A DNA stretch of 20,349 bases from Candidatus Eiseniibacteriota bacterium (GCA_016928935.1 JAFGJU010000155.1:1-20349); one strand, 5' to 3'. Counted from the stretch's first letter, positions 1 to 6,282 are shown. Notes: generated by a model from the sequence alone, not told the origin. Program-made: numbers and translations.

Positions 1-1
1 C

Positions 2-31
2 ATGCCGGAGGTCGGAGTCGAACCGTCACGG
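2..31. repeat. Detached 3' end of tRNA-Leu (att-like direct repeat, left copy)
   Basis: This 30-bp stretch matches 1003-1032 at 29 of 30 positions (difference at 12 versus 1013). The right copy is the 3' part of the intact tRNA-Leu: T arm, 3' acceptor strand and discriminator base. Here the bases beyond position 31 do not continue into a variable arm or anticodon arm, so it is a fragment. The single difference breaks one T-stem pair. Same-orientation copies bracketing about 970 bp are what tRNA-targeting integrases leave behind; no integrase is present. Confidence 0.75.
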
Positions 32-64
32 ATCTGTCTCCTTCCGACGGACCCAAGTAAACCG

Positions 65-93
65 TTGCGGAGTGGATTAACCTGTGTTAATAT
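65..93 (+). promoter_or_regulatory. Putative sigma70 promoter of the antitoxin-toxin pair
   Basis: A -35-like TTGCGG (65-70) and a -10-like TAATAT (88-93) are separated by 17 bp, placing transcription start near 100, about 36 nt before the antitoxin start. The match to consensus is moderate. Its position directly next to the palindrome at 98-112 supports a repressible promoter. Confidence 0.45.
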
Positions 94-97
94 AGAC

Positions 98-112
98 ATG
101 TTAGGCTAACAT
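98..112. promoter_or_regulatory. Perfect 15-bp palindrome, probable antitoxin operator
   Basis: ATGTTAG-G-CTAACAT is a perfect inverted repeat about the G at 105, falling where transcription should start. A related half site, TGTTAA, lies just upstream at 85-90. Toxin-antitoxin operons are typically repressed by their DNA-binding antitoxin, so this is the natural binding site for the HTH protein encoded at 136. That assignment is inferred from position and symmetry. Confidence 0.55.
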
Positions 113-135
113 AAAGGCGACAGGAGGTATCCCGA

Positions 136-393
136 ATGACTGCAAAGGAATACGTGACCATCCCTGCGCTTGCAAGGCTCTTGGGGGTAAGCAGGATAGC
201 AGTCTACAGGCGAGTCAAGAAAGGACAGATTCCTGCAGCGCGAATCGGTCGAACCTACGTGATCACGGACCAGACGGTTGCGTACATACTCGGCAAGGGG
301 GTCTCGACCAAAGGAAAGAGCCGGATAGACGCCGCCGTCCGGAAGACGGTCAAGGAGTACGGAGAAGTCCTCAAGCAGTTGGGCAGGGAATAG
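136..393 (+). CDS. Excisionase-like HTH protein, probable antitoxin of a Doc/Fic pair
   Basis: 85 aa. Residues about 6-52 form a MerR/excisionase-type winged helix-turn-helix, with IPALARLLGVSRIAVYRRVK as the HTH, followed by the wing-like IPAARIGRTYVI. The basic C-terminal tail (about 55-85) is a predicted helix that could wrap the toxin. A strong Shine-Dalgarno AGGAGGT (122-128) sits 7 nt before the ATG. The stop overlaps the toxin start by one base (TAGTG), so the two genes are translationally coupled. It probably represses its own promoter through the palindrome at 98-112 and neutralises the downstream toxin. A true excisionase for a lost integrase is an alternative, given the att-like repeats, but the coupling to a Doc gene favours antitoxin. 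Confidence 0.8.
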   Translation: MTAKEYVTIPALARLLGVSRIAVYRRVKKGQIPAARIGRTYVITDQTVAYILGKGVSTKGKSRIDAAVRKTVKEYGEVLKQLGRE

Positions 394-812
394 TGAGGAT
401 CATAACCATCGCCGAAGTGGAGTATCTCGCGTTCCGGCTTGCCAGAGAGCACTTGTCGTTCGACGAGCCGATACCGGACTTTTCGACGCGGTTTCCGAAC
501 GTGCTTGAGAGCTGTGTCTTGACACCGTTCCAGACGTTTTCTGGAAGGAGCCTGTATCAGACGCTGGTCGGCAAGGCCAGCATCTTGTTCTATCTCATGA
601 TCAAGAATCATCCATTTCAGAATGGTAACAAGAGGATAGCCATCACTACGTTGCTCACATTCCTGGACCTCAATGGCAGGTGGCTCCGGGTTGACCCGCA
701 GGAGTTGTACAACTTTACTGTCTGGGTGGCGCAAAGCCCGCCCCGGTTGACGGAACACGTCGTGCCGGCGATAGAAACGTTCATTCGCAGTCACATGGCG
801 AACGCCGGATAG
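393..812 (+). CDS. doc: Death-on-curing (Doc/Fic family) toxin
   Basis: 139 aa, close to the usual length of Doc-type proteins. The Fic core motif is HPFQNGNKR at residues 73-81, the NKR-ending form typical of Doc rather than the GNGR of classical AMP-transferring Fic enzymes. Doc of phage P1 phosphorylates EF-Tu and stops translation; the same activity is plausible here but not shown. The upstream helix RSLYQTLVGKASILFYLMIK matches the family pattern. Translation starts at a GTG overlapping the antitoxin stop codon. No inhibitory Fic helix is visible within the protein, so control must come from the partner encoded at 136. Confidence 0.9.
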   Translation: MRIITIAEVEYLAFRLAREHLSFDEPIPDFSTRFPNVLESCVLTPFQTFSGRSLYQTLVGKASILFYLMIKNHPFQNGNKRIAITTLLTFLDLNGRWLRVDPQELYNFTVWVAQSPPRLTEHVVPAIETFIRSHMANAG

Positions 813-904
813 TCGCACGACTGGTTGCAGCCGGCGGCCGGGCACTGCGATGGAGTGGGTTACAAGCGAAGAGGATCGAGGAAGGGCAATCAGTAGCGGT
901 TGCT

Positions 905-942
905 GTACCCATTTCGGGTACAAACGTACTCATTTTGGGTAC
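905..942. repeat. Two tandem 17-bp palindromic repeats with 21-bp period
   Basis: The units GTACCCATTTCGGGTAC (905-921) and GTACTCATTTTGGGTAC (926-942) differ at two positions and are separated by AAAC. Each is an inverted repeat (GTACCC/GGGTAC, weaker in the second copy) around a 5-nt centre. The 21-bp period places both on the same face of the helix, as in paired operator sites. They lie about 90 bp after the toxin stop, with no recognisable gene start beside them. Confidence 0.65.
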
Positions 943-1002
943 ATGTATAAGGCTTCTGGACTGGCGGGAAACGTGTGGAGAGGGCGGCCCTCTGACAAGG
1001 CA

Positions 1003-1032
1003 ATGCCGGAGGACGGAGTCGAACCGTCACGG
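1003..1032. repeat. 3' end of tRNA-Leu, att-like direct repeat (right copy)
   Basis: This is the right copy of the 30-bp repeat also found at 2-31. It forms the functional 3' end of the intact minus-strand tRNA-Leu. This fits the rule that an integrating element restores the tRNA on one side and leaves the displaced 3' end on the other. Confidence 0.75.
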
Positions 1033-1089
1033 GGTTTGAGCCCCACCGGATTTTGAGTCCGGCGCGTCTGCCAGTTTCACCACTCCGGC
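1004..1089 (-). tRNA. tRNA-Leu (CAA anticodon)
   Basis: The 86-nt minus-strand sequence folds as a class II tRNA. Acceptor strands GCCGGAG and CTCCGGC pair perfectly and are followed by discriminator A. The anticodon loop CTCAAAA has anticodon CAA, reading UUG. A long variable arm (GTGGGGCTCAAACCCCGT) and a T arm GACGG-TTCGACT-CCGTC follow. CCA is not encoded; TTG follows the discriminator base. Confidence 0.96.
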
Positions 1090-1116
1090 ATCTTTACCGC
1101 ATAAATACCAGCTAGA

Positions 1117-1145
1117 ATGCTAACAGCCGGCGCAGGGTGTGTCAA
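1117..1145 (-). promoter_or_regulatory. Promoter of tRNA-Leu
   Basis: On the minus strand a perfect -35 TTGACA (1145-1140) is followed after 17 bp by TAGCAT (1122-1117). Transcription would start about 20 nt before the mature tRNA 5' end at 1089. Confidence 0.7.
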
Positions 1146-1153
1146 GGAAGGGT

Positions 1154-1216
1154 GCCGTTGGCGGCCCGCGGGCGACGCGCCGCAGCGCTGTTCTCGGGCC
1201 CGCCAAAGCGAACGGC
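1154..1216. repeat. Interrupted inverted repeat between tRNA and protease gene
   Basis: GCCGTTGGCGG-CCCG (1154-1168) is complementary, with one unpaired G and a short interruption, to CGGGCCCGCCAA and AACGGC (1195-1216). The intervening loop is about 26 nt. No U-tract follows on either strand, so it is not an intrinsic terminator; its role is unknown. Confidence 0.4.
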
Positions 1217-1248
1217 AGAGCCCCGTTCGACCGACCGCTGGAGCGGTT

Positions 1249-1275
1249 TTGTCGATACAGCATTCGTGATACAAT
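1249..1275 (+). promoter_or_regulatory. Putative promoter giving a leaderless mRNA
   Basis: The -10 TACAAT (1270-1275) matches TATAAT at five positions. A -35-like TTGTCG (1249-1254) lies at a short 15-bp spacing. Six bases separate the -10 from the ATG at 1282, so transcription would begin at or next to the start codon. No Shine-Dalgarno precedes that ATG, in agreement. Confidence 0.45.
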
Positions 1276-1281
1276 AGACTC

Positions 1282-1785
1282 ATGGGACCGGACGCATACT
1301 CCCGCAAGAACCTCTATACGAACCCCGAAGCCAACCCCATTCTAATCCTGGGCATCGGCAACCTGCTTCTCAAGGACGAGGGAGTGGGGATCCACTTCAT
1401 CCGAATGCTCAAAGGGAAGACCCTACCCTCGGGCGTAGAGGCGATAGACGGCGGCACGCGCGGCCTGGACCTCCTCCTGCTGATGGAGGGTCACAAGCTC
1501 GTCGTCATAGTCGACTGCGCGCGGATGGGGGAGCCGCCCGGTACAGTACGCGTGTTCGAACCGAAGGACATCGTGCCCGACAGGAACAGGGGTTTCTCGG
1601 TGCACGGCCTTAACCTGGCCAGTGCGCTCGAGTTCGGCGCCCGGTTCGGAAAACTGCCCGAAATCTTCATCGTGGGAGTCGAACCCGAATCGATAGAGGT
1701 GGAGATCGGCCTCAGCGAGGCCGTCAGGCAGGCGCTGCCCGAGATAGAGCGCGCCGTGGACGGTATCATTGCCCGCAACCGCTGA
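1282..1785 (+). CDS. [NiFe]-hydrogenase maturation endopeptidase (HyaD/HycI/HybD family)
   Basis: 167 aa, a peptidase M52-type protein. It removes the C-terminal tail of a [NiFe]-hydrogenase large subunit after nickel insertion. The fold starts at ILILGIGNLLLKDEGVG. The three nickel-sensing ligands known from HybD correspond to E33 (KDEGVG), D78 (VIVDCA) and H108 (SVHGLNLA); DGGTRG (56-61) is also characteristic. The ATG at 1282 is the only reasonable start before the conserved core, giving about 18 extra N-terminal residues, and it lacks a Shine-Dalgarno. The likely substrate is the MvhA-like subunit at 14189-15649, which retains a 25-residue tail. The gene is about 12 kb from that operon, transcribed in the opposite direction, and appears monocistronic. 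Confidence 0.93.
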   Translation: MGPDAYSRKNLYTNPEANPILILGIGNLLLKDEGVGIHFIRMLKGKTLPSGVEAIDGGTRGLDLLLLMEGHKLVVIVDCARMGEPPGTVRVFEPKDIVPDRNRGFSVHGLNLASALEFGARFGKLPEIFIVGVEPESIEVEIGLSEAVRQALPEIERAVDGIIARNR

Positions 1786-1906
1786 CCCGGACGCCTTCCG
1801 CCCGAACTGCCCACACTGAGCGACAATTCGACCGTGTCGTTGACGGCGCCGGCTTGCCGGCCGCGAGCGCGCCAGCGCCGCAAGACGCGGCAGCCGCCGC
1901 CCTGCC

Positions 1907-1964
1907 CGAGACGGCGCGCCCCGCAGCAGACCCGGCACGCCCCCACACGAGACGGCGCGCCCCG
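1907..1964. repeat. 17-bp direct repeat, 41 bp apart, containing palindrome GGCGCGCC
   Basis: CGAGACGGCGCGCCCCG occurs exactly twice (1907-1923 and 1948-1964). The spacing is close to four helical turns, and both copies lie upstream of the sigma54-like site at 2003. They could be activator-binding sites, though local GC richness weakens the case. Confidence 0.4.
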
Positions 1965-2002
1965 TCGCGGAGCGCGCGCGACCAGACGCGGGTGTCGCCG
2001 TC

Positions 2003-2019
2003 TTGGCATTCTATTTGCG
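2003..2019 (+). promoter_or_regulatory. Sigma54-type (-24/-12) promoter candidate
   Basis: TTGGCA-TTCTAT-TTGC shows the diagnostic GG (2005-2006) and GC (2017-2018) separated by exactly 10 bp. It matches TTGGCAC...TTGC except for the CG after TTGGCA. Transcription would start near 2030, about 107 nt before the GTG at 2137. Sigma54 promoters need an activator bound upstream; the repeats at 1907-1964 are candidate sites. Confidence 0.45.
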
Positions 2020-2136
2020 AGCAGACTGGGACCAGTTCAGGAGGCGCCGAGTCAAGTCGCGTCCCGACCACTCCCCAGCCACTCCCAAGTCACAATATGG
2101 CGACCCACATGAGGGTCCAGGAAGGAGGCGATTGCC

Positions 2137-2838
2137 GTGAGACGGGTGTCGTTCTGGAAGGTTGCGCTTGCGCTGGTTCTCATTCTCATCAATACTGTCC
2201 CGGGCTGTACGACAAGAGACAAAGGAACAAGCCCGACGGCCGGCCGGACAACTGACGAACAGTCCGGGCTGCGGGTGCTTCCTGCGGATGCGCACGACGC
2301 AATCCTCAAGCAAGCGACGGCCGACAGTCGAGTTGAGTCATGCCGGCGGATGTTTGAGTCGAGAAGACTCGGAGACCGGCCTGCGTCGAGCTTTACGGTG
2401 GAGGGCACGAACAGTGACGGCGCTATTGCCACCGTCACTGTCATGGTGTTCGTGGGCTCGGACTCCACGGCGGCCGGAGTCGTTGCGTTACTCCGGGGAA
2501 ACGGAGAGTCTCGCGTCTGTGCAGGTGTCGCGAGGACGACCGACGGCAGCGTGTTGTCCGAGACTGCGCCCGTGGCACTGACCGAGTACGCGTTCCGGGA
2601 CGGCGGGAGCGCTCTTCCGTTCGAGGCGGTCTCGGTGGACACCGGAGGCGCCGGTGGTGAGGAGGGGTTCTGGAACTGCGTGGGCGTTGGCGCGGTAGCC
2701 GGGACGACACTGTGCACCCTGAAATGCCTCCCGGCGGGCCCGGCATACGCTGAGTGCCTGATAGCCTGCACCGGCTGGGCCATCCTGTCCGCGCTCGTGT
2801 CGTGCGCGTTTGCCGAACTGCTGGGCGCTTCCGACTGA
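2137..2838 (+). CDS. Predicted exported/lipid-anchored protein with six-cysteine C-terminal, halocin-C8-like domain
   Basis: 233 aa, starting at a GTG with Shine-Dalgarno AAGGAGG (2122-2128) 8 nt upstream. Residues 1-23 are a basic-then-hydrophobic signal peptide ending in a lipobox-like VPGC (C24). The middle (about 45-165) is polar and unrecognised. After a Gly-rich linker (169-176), residues 178-233 form a hydrophobic domain with cysteines at 181, 193, 197, 207, 211 and 223, giving the symmetric spacing C-X11-C-X3-C-X9-C-X3-C-X11-C. This layout (signal, long pro-region, short Cys-rich Gly/Ala-rich hydrophobic end) resembles precursors of halocin C8-type peptide bacteriocins. That is a pattern resemblance, not a demonstrated homology. 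A membrane protein gene follows after 28 bp and could encode immunity or a partner. Confidence 0.6.
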   Translation: MRRVSFWKVALALVLILINTVPGCTTRDKGTSPTAGRTTDEQSGLRVLPADAHDAILKQATADSRVESCRRMFESRRLGDRPASSFTVEGTNSDGAIATVTVMVFVGSDSTAAGVVALLRGNGESRVCAGVARTTDGSVLSETAPVALTEYAFRDGGSALPFEAVSVDTGGAGGEEGFWNCVGVGAVAGTTLCTLKCLPAGPAYAECLIACTGWAILSALVSCAFAELLGASD

Positions 2839-2852
2839 TGTTGCGTGTAACG

Positions 2853-2860
2853 AGAGGAGG
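2853..2860 (+). promoter_or_regulatory. Shine-Dalgarno deciding the start at 2867
   Basis: AGAGGAGG lies 6 nt before the ATG at 2867. An earlier in-frame ATG at 2810 lies inside the upstream gene and has no comparable site, so 2867 is chosen. Confidence 0.8.
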
Positions 2861-2866
2861 TACGGC

Positions 2867-3259
2867 ATGACCACACTCGTTCGAGTTCTCAGGCTGGTCG
2901 CTTCCATACTGTTCGGCGGGCTGGCCGGCGGGGCGCTGAGCCCGCCGTCCTGGCTGCCGGTGGGCGACGCGTGGAGGGCGCTCGTGTTTGTGGTGGGGTC
3001 GGGTGCTGCTCCGCTTCCGGCGGACTACACTCTCCTGGGCGCGGTGTTCGGCAGAGCGAGAATGCGAGCCTGGCACAGAGCGCTGCTCATTGTGGTCGAC
3101 GGCCTGGCGGTGGTTTTGGTCCTGGCCTTTCTTGGGATACCGGAGACCGGGTTGGGATGGTTGGGGCGGATTGCCGTCGCGGCGGTGGTGGCCGGGGCAG
3201 TGCCCGGATGGCCGGACGCCGGCAGGCAGGGAGCCTGGCTTTTCGGGCGGCGCGTTTAG
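2867..3259 (+). CDS. Small multi-pass membrane protein, possible immunity or partner protein
   Basis: 130 aa, with no family recognised. Three to four hydrophobic segments are visible at about residues 5-25, 37-57, 72-93 and 99-115, separated by short charged loops (RARMRAWHR, PDAGRQ), with a basic C-terminal end GRRV. It follows the six-cysteine protein gene after 28 bp and is almost certainly co-transcribed. Small membrane proteins next to peptide bacteriocin precursors often confer self-immunity, so that role is a reasonable hypothesis; an export accessory is an alternative. Its stop codon TAG (3257-3259) overlaps the TAA of the convergent RND gene. Confidence 0.7.
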   Translation: MTTLVRVLRLVASILFGGLAGGALSPPSWLPVGDAWRALVFVVGSGAAPLPADYTLLGAVFGRARMRAWHRALLIVVDGLAVVLVLAFLGIPETGLGWLGRIAVAAVVAGAVPGWPDAGRQGAWLFGRRV

Positions 3260-6200
3260 AGGGAACGGCGCTTCAGCACTACGCGCCTCACCTTGATCGC
3301 CGCGTCGTCCAGCGCGGCGTAGAGGCCGGGCACGACTATCACGGTCAGAAAGCTGGAGGCGATGAGGCCTCCTATCACGCATCTTGCCATCGGGTAATAG
3401 TAGACATCGCCGACCGAGCTGCGTCCCACGGCCAGCGGAACCAGCCCGAGGACCGTCGTGGCGGCGGTCATCAAGACCGGCCGCAGCCGTCGCGTGGCGC
3501 CGGTGACTATGGCCTCAGACCGCTCCATACCGGCCTCCCGGAGCTGGTGGACGTGGTGAATCAGCACGATGCCGTTGTTCACCACAATCCCGATCAGAAT
3601 GAGAAGCCCGACCTGGGCCATGAGGTTGAACGGGGTTCCGGTCAAGAAGAGGAGCCAGATGACTCCCACGAACGCGAACGGCAGGGCGAACATTATCGCG
3701 AACGGGTGCACTACCGACTCAAACAACGAGGCCATGACGACGTAGACCAGCACCAGAGCCAGGAGCATGTTGACGAGAAGCTCCTTCTGAGTGGCGCTCT
3801 CCTGTTCGAAGAAGGCGCCGTAACCCCACGAGTATCCGGCCGGGAAACTCATGCCCGACAGAACGCGCGATATCTTGGCCCGTATCTTGGGGGAGTCGGC
3901 CGCCTCGTAGTGAGCGTTGACCGCGGCCACCGTCCTTCTCTGCTGTCTCAGGATTGTCGCCGGCCCCTTTTCCATCGCGAAACTGGCCACCGATGCGATC
4001 GGGACCGCGTCGCCATTCCGGCTGACGAGCGTGAGACTCTTCAAATTGCCCAGGTTCTTCCTGTCCTCCTCCCGCACCCGTGCCCATATGTCCACTTCGC
4101 CCTCAGGCCCTCTGTACCTGCTTATGGGCATCCCCCGGAAGTACATGGCCACCGCGTCCGCCACGCGGGTGGACGACAATCCCTTCTGTGCCGTCAGCTC
4201 TCTGTCCACCACGACCTGGATTTCCTCGCGGCCCTTCTGCCTTTCCGTATCTATGTCCTTGAGCTCGGGGATGTATGCCAGCCGCCGCGCGACCTCTTCC
4301 GCCAGGGCGTCCAGCGTGGGGCCCGCGTCTCCGAAGATGTTGACGTTGATGCTGCCGCTTCCGCCTCCCTCGTCATAACCGCCCAGCTTGAGCTTCACGC
4401 CCGGCAGCTTCGGCAAACCCTTCCGGAGCTTCCCGCGAATCTCCTTCATGCCGTCGTCGTCGGTGTACTCGGGGAACGGAAAGATGGAGGTGAACGCAGT
4501 GTTGTCGGAGTAGTAACTGTACAGCGACTTGAGGTGGAGCTCCTTCGCGTTTGTGTTCACGTACTTCTCGACCGCGTCCACGAAACGCTCGGCTGCCACG
4601 TAGTTCACGTTCTCGGTAAACTCGTACTCGATCTGCACGGATTCCACGTTGATGCCGGAGAAGGCGCTCTTCTCCACCTTCGTGAACGGGATGACGATGC
4701 TGACGAAGACGAGTCCCATGATGCCGGCCATTTTCCACCGGTGGGCGAGCGACCAGGCCAGAAAACGCGAGTACCTCTGCGTCAGGTTCGCGATAAGGTC
4801 GGATGGCCGCTTGTGCACGAGGTGGCCAAACCTGTGCATGAAGAGTGGGATGAGCGTGATGGAGACGACGAGCGAACAGATTATGGCGGCGAATATGGTC
4901 TTGCCCGTCTCGCCGATCCACACCGATATTTCGGTCTTGCCGCCTACGGTGAGAGGCAGGAAGACGATTATGGTGGTGAGAGTGGACGTTATGACTGCGG
5001 GCAGTATCTCCCGGGTCCCGACCACGGTCGATTCCTCGGGACTCTCGCCGGCCTGTCTGTGCCTGTAGATGCTCTCGAGCACCACGACGGCGTTGTCCAC
5101 CAACATTCCTACCGAAAGCATCAGGCCCATCATCGACAGGATGTTGAGCGAGCGCACCACGAAGTAGATGAACACGCATGCCGACACAACGGAAAAGGGA
5201 ATGGCCAGGCCCACTGCCAGGGTAGCCGGGACATTCCTGAGGAAGAAGAAGAGCACCAGGCACGCCAGCAGCGCGCCTATCAGCCCCGAGTGCAAAAGCC
5301 CGTTGAGCCCGTTCATGATCTGTTCGGAGGTGTCGTGGAACGTGAGTATCGACATCCCGCGCAGGGCCGGGTCTTTCGCTATCTCCTCCAGTCTCTTCTT
5401 CGCGTCGACGGCCACCTTGACGGTGTTGTACCCCGACTCCTTCATCACCTCTATGCCGATGGCGCTCTCTCTGTTCAGGTGCCTGCCGTAATTCAGGACC
5501 GGCTCCTGGTACTTGATGTTCGCCACGTCGAGCAGTCTCAGGTTGTCGCGGACCGGGAAGCTCTCCAGTTCCTGGAGCGTCTTGAAGTCCCCCAGCACCC
5601 TGACCGAGTACTTGTTTGGGCCCTCTTCGATCCTGCCCGCGCTGACGTTCCTGTTGCTGGCCGCGAGGCGCGACAGAAGCTCTCCCACGTCCACGTTGTG
5701 CTTCTTCACCCGGTCCAGGTCGAACTCGACAGAGATCTCTCTTTTCTCGACCCCGTACGACACCACCTGGGCCACGCCCGGCACCTGGCGGAGCGGAGTC
5801 AGGATCTTCCTGTCTATGAGGTCGTAGCTCTTCGACAGGTCGCTGCCCGATGACACGCGGAGGACCAGCACGGGTATGTCCGTGGATTTGAACCCCTGGA
5901 CGTAGATGTGCTCCACGTCGCTCGGCAGGTCCGAGCGGATTCTCTCGACTCTCTCCCGGGCCTCCACCCTGAGCACGTCTATGTCCATCCCCCAATCGAA
6001 CTCCATGTAGATGTTCGAGCTGTTCGCGTCCGAGTAAGAGTACATCCGCTTGATGTGGGTCATCGTGCTGAGGGCCTCCTCCAGTGGCCGCGTGATCTCC
6101 TCCTGCACCTGGGAGGGCACGGCGTTGGGGTAAGGCACGTAAATGTTGAGCTGAGGAAAATCCACGTCCGGCAGGAACGCCAGCGGCACGCGAGAGATGG

Positions 6201-6282
6201 ATATGAGGCCTACCGCGAAAACCGAGAAGACGGCCACAATCGTCGTGACCGGAGAGCGTATGACGTACTTGGCGATGCTCAT
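3256..6282 (-). CDS. RND-family efflux transporter, inner-membrane subunit (AcrB/HAE-like), second of two
   Basis: 1008 aa, the normal length for an AcrB-type proton-driven pump. TM1 lies at about 10-30, a periplasmic porter domain at about 35-330, TM2-TM6 at about 330-500, TM7 near 515-535, a second porter domain, and TM8-TM12 to the C-terminus. The TM4 motif SVGMLVDNAVVVLESI keeps one proton-relay aspartate (D396) with Asn in place of the second. TM10 carries IGIVVNNGIVLI, with Asn where AcrB has its relay lysine; this pattern is common in uncharacterised RND clades. Substrate cannot be predicted. It is the last gene of the operon with the membrane-fusion protein (11101) and another RND gene (9977), 212 bp behind the latter. 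The start has only a weak Shine-Dalgarno. Confidence 0.93.
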   Translation of the reverse strand: MSIAKYVIRSPVTTIVAVFSVFAVGLISISRVPLAFLPDVDFPQLNIYVPYPNAVPSQVQEEITRPLEEALSTMTHIKRMYSYSDANSSNIYMEFDWGMDIDVLRVEARERVERIRSDLPSDVEHIYVQGFKSTDIPVLVLRVSSGSDLSKSYDLIDRKILTPLRQVPGVAQVVSYGVEKREISVEFDLDRVKKHNVDVGELLSRLAASNRNVSAGRIEEGPNKYSVRVLGDFKTLQELESFPVRDNLRLLDVANIKYQEPVLNYGRHLNRESAIGIEVMKESGYNTVKVAVDAKKRLEEIAKDPALRGMSILTFHDTSEQIMNGLNGLLHSGLIGALLACLVLFFFLRNVPATLAVGLAIPFSVVSACVFIYFVVRSLNILSMMGLMLSVGMLVDNAVVVLESIYRHRQAGESPEESTVVGTREILPAVITSTLTTIIVFLPLTVGGKTEISVWIGETGKTIFAAIICSLVVSITLIPLFMHRFGHLVHKRPSDLIANLTQRYSRFLAWSLAHRWKMAGIMGLVFVSIVIPFTKVEKSAFSGINVESVQIEYEFTENVNYVAAERFVDAVEKYVNTNAKELHLKSLYSYYSDNTAFTSIFPFPEYTDDDGMKEIRGKLRKGLPKLPGVKLKLGGYDEGGGSGSINVNIFGDAGPTLDALAEEVARRLAYIPELKDIDTERQKGREEIQVVVDRELTAQKGLSSTRVADAVAMYFRGMPISRYRGPEGEVDIWARVREEDRKNLGNLKSLTLVSRNGDAVPIASVASFAMEKGPATILRQQRRTVAAVNAHYEAADSPKIRAKISRVLSGMSFPAGYSWGYGAFFEQESATQKELLVNMLLALVLVYVVMASLFESVVHPFAIMFALPFAFVGVIWLLFLTGTPFNLMAQVGLLILIGIVVNNGIVLIHHVHQLREAGMERSEAIVTGATRRLRPVLMTAATTVLGLVPLAVGRSSVGDVYYYPMARCVIGGLIASSFLTVIVVPGLYAALDDAAIKVRRVVLKRRSL

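Larger units (their letters stand above)
1786..2136. other. GC-rich non-coding interval with repeats and a sigma54-like site
   Basis: I find no convincing gene here. The overlapping short frames are rich in Arg, Ala and Pro, as expected from random high-GC DNA. The interval holds a 17-bp direct repeat CGAGACGGCGCGCCCCG at 1907-1923 and 1948-1964, a sigma54-like promoter at 2003-2019, and a roughly 100-nt leader before the gene at 2137. Confidence 0.5.

Noticed and set aside
1..90. A second complete tRNA-Leu at the left edge
   Set aside because: Only the T arm and 3' acceptor strand are present; no anticodon arm, D arm or 5' acceptor strand follows.
136..393. Phage excisionase
   Set aside because: The HTH is excisionase-like, but one-base coupling to a doc toxin gene and an operator at its own promoter fit an antitoxin better; kept as an alternative only.
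255..923. Long minus-strand open frame across the antitoxin-toxin pair
   Set aside because: It is antisense to two recognisable, coupled genes with clear motifs, has no ribosome-binding site, and its residues follow no family pattern.
850..1056. Open frame on the plus strand running into the tRNA
   Set aside because: It overlaps the tRNA-Leu gene, and its central repeated THFGY motif is only the translation of the tandem palindromes.
1834..2255. Overlapping open frames in the GC-rich interval before 2137
   Set aside because: Composition is Arg/Pro/Ala-rich and differs entirely between frames, there are no ribosome-binding sites, and they run into the well-supported gene at 2137.
2971..5853. 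960-codon plus-strand open frame
   Set aside because: It runs antisense to the RND gene at 3256-6282; rich in His, Arg, Asp and Gly, it is a product of high-GC codon bias on the opposite strand.
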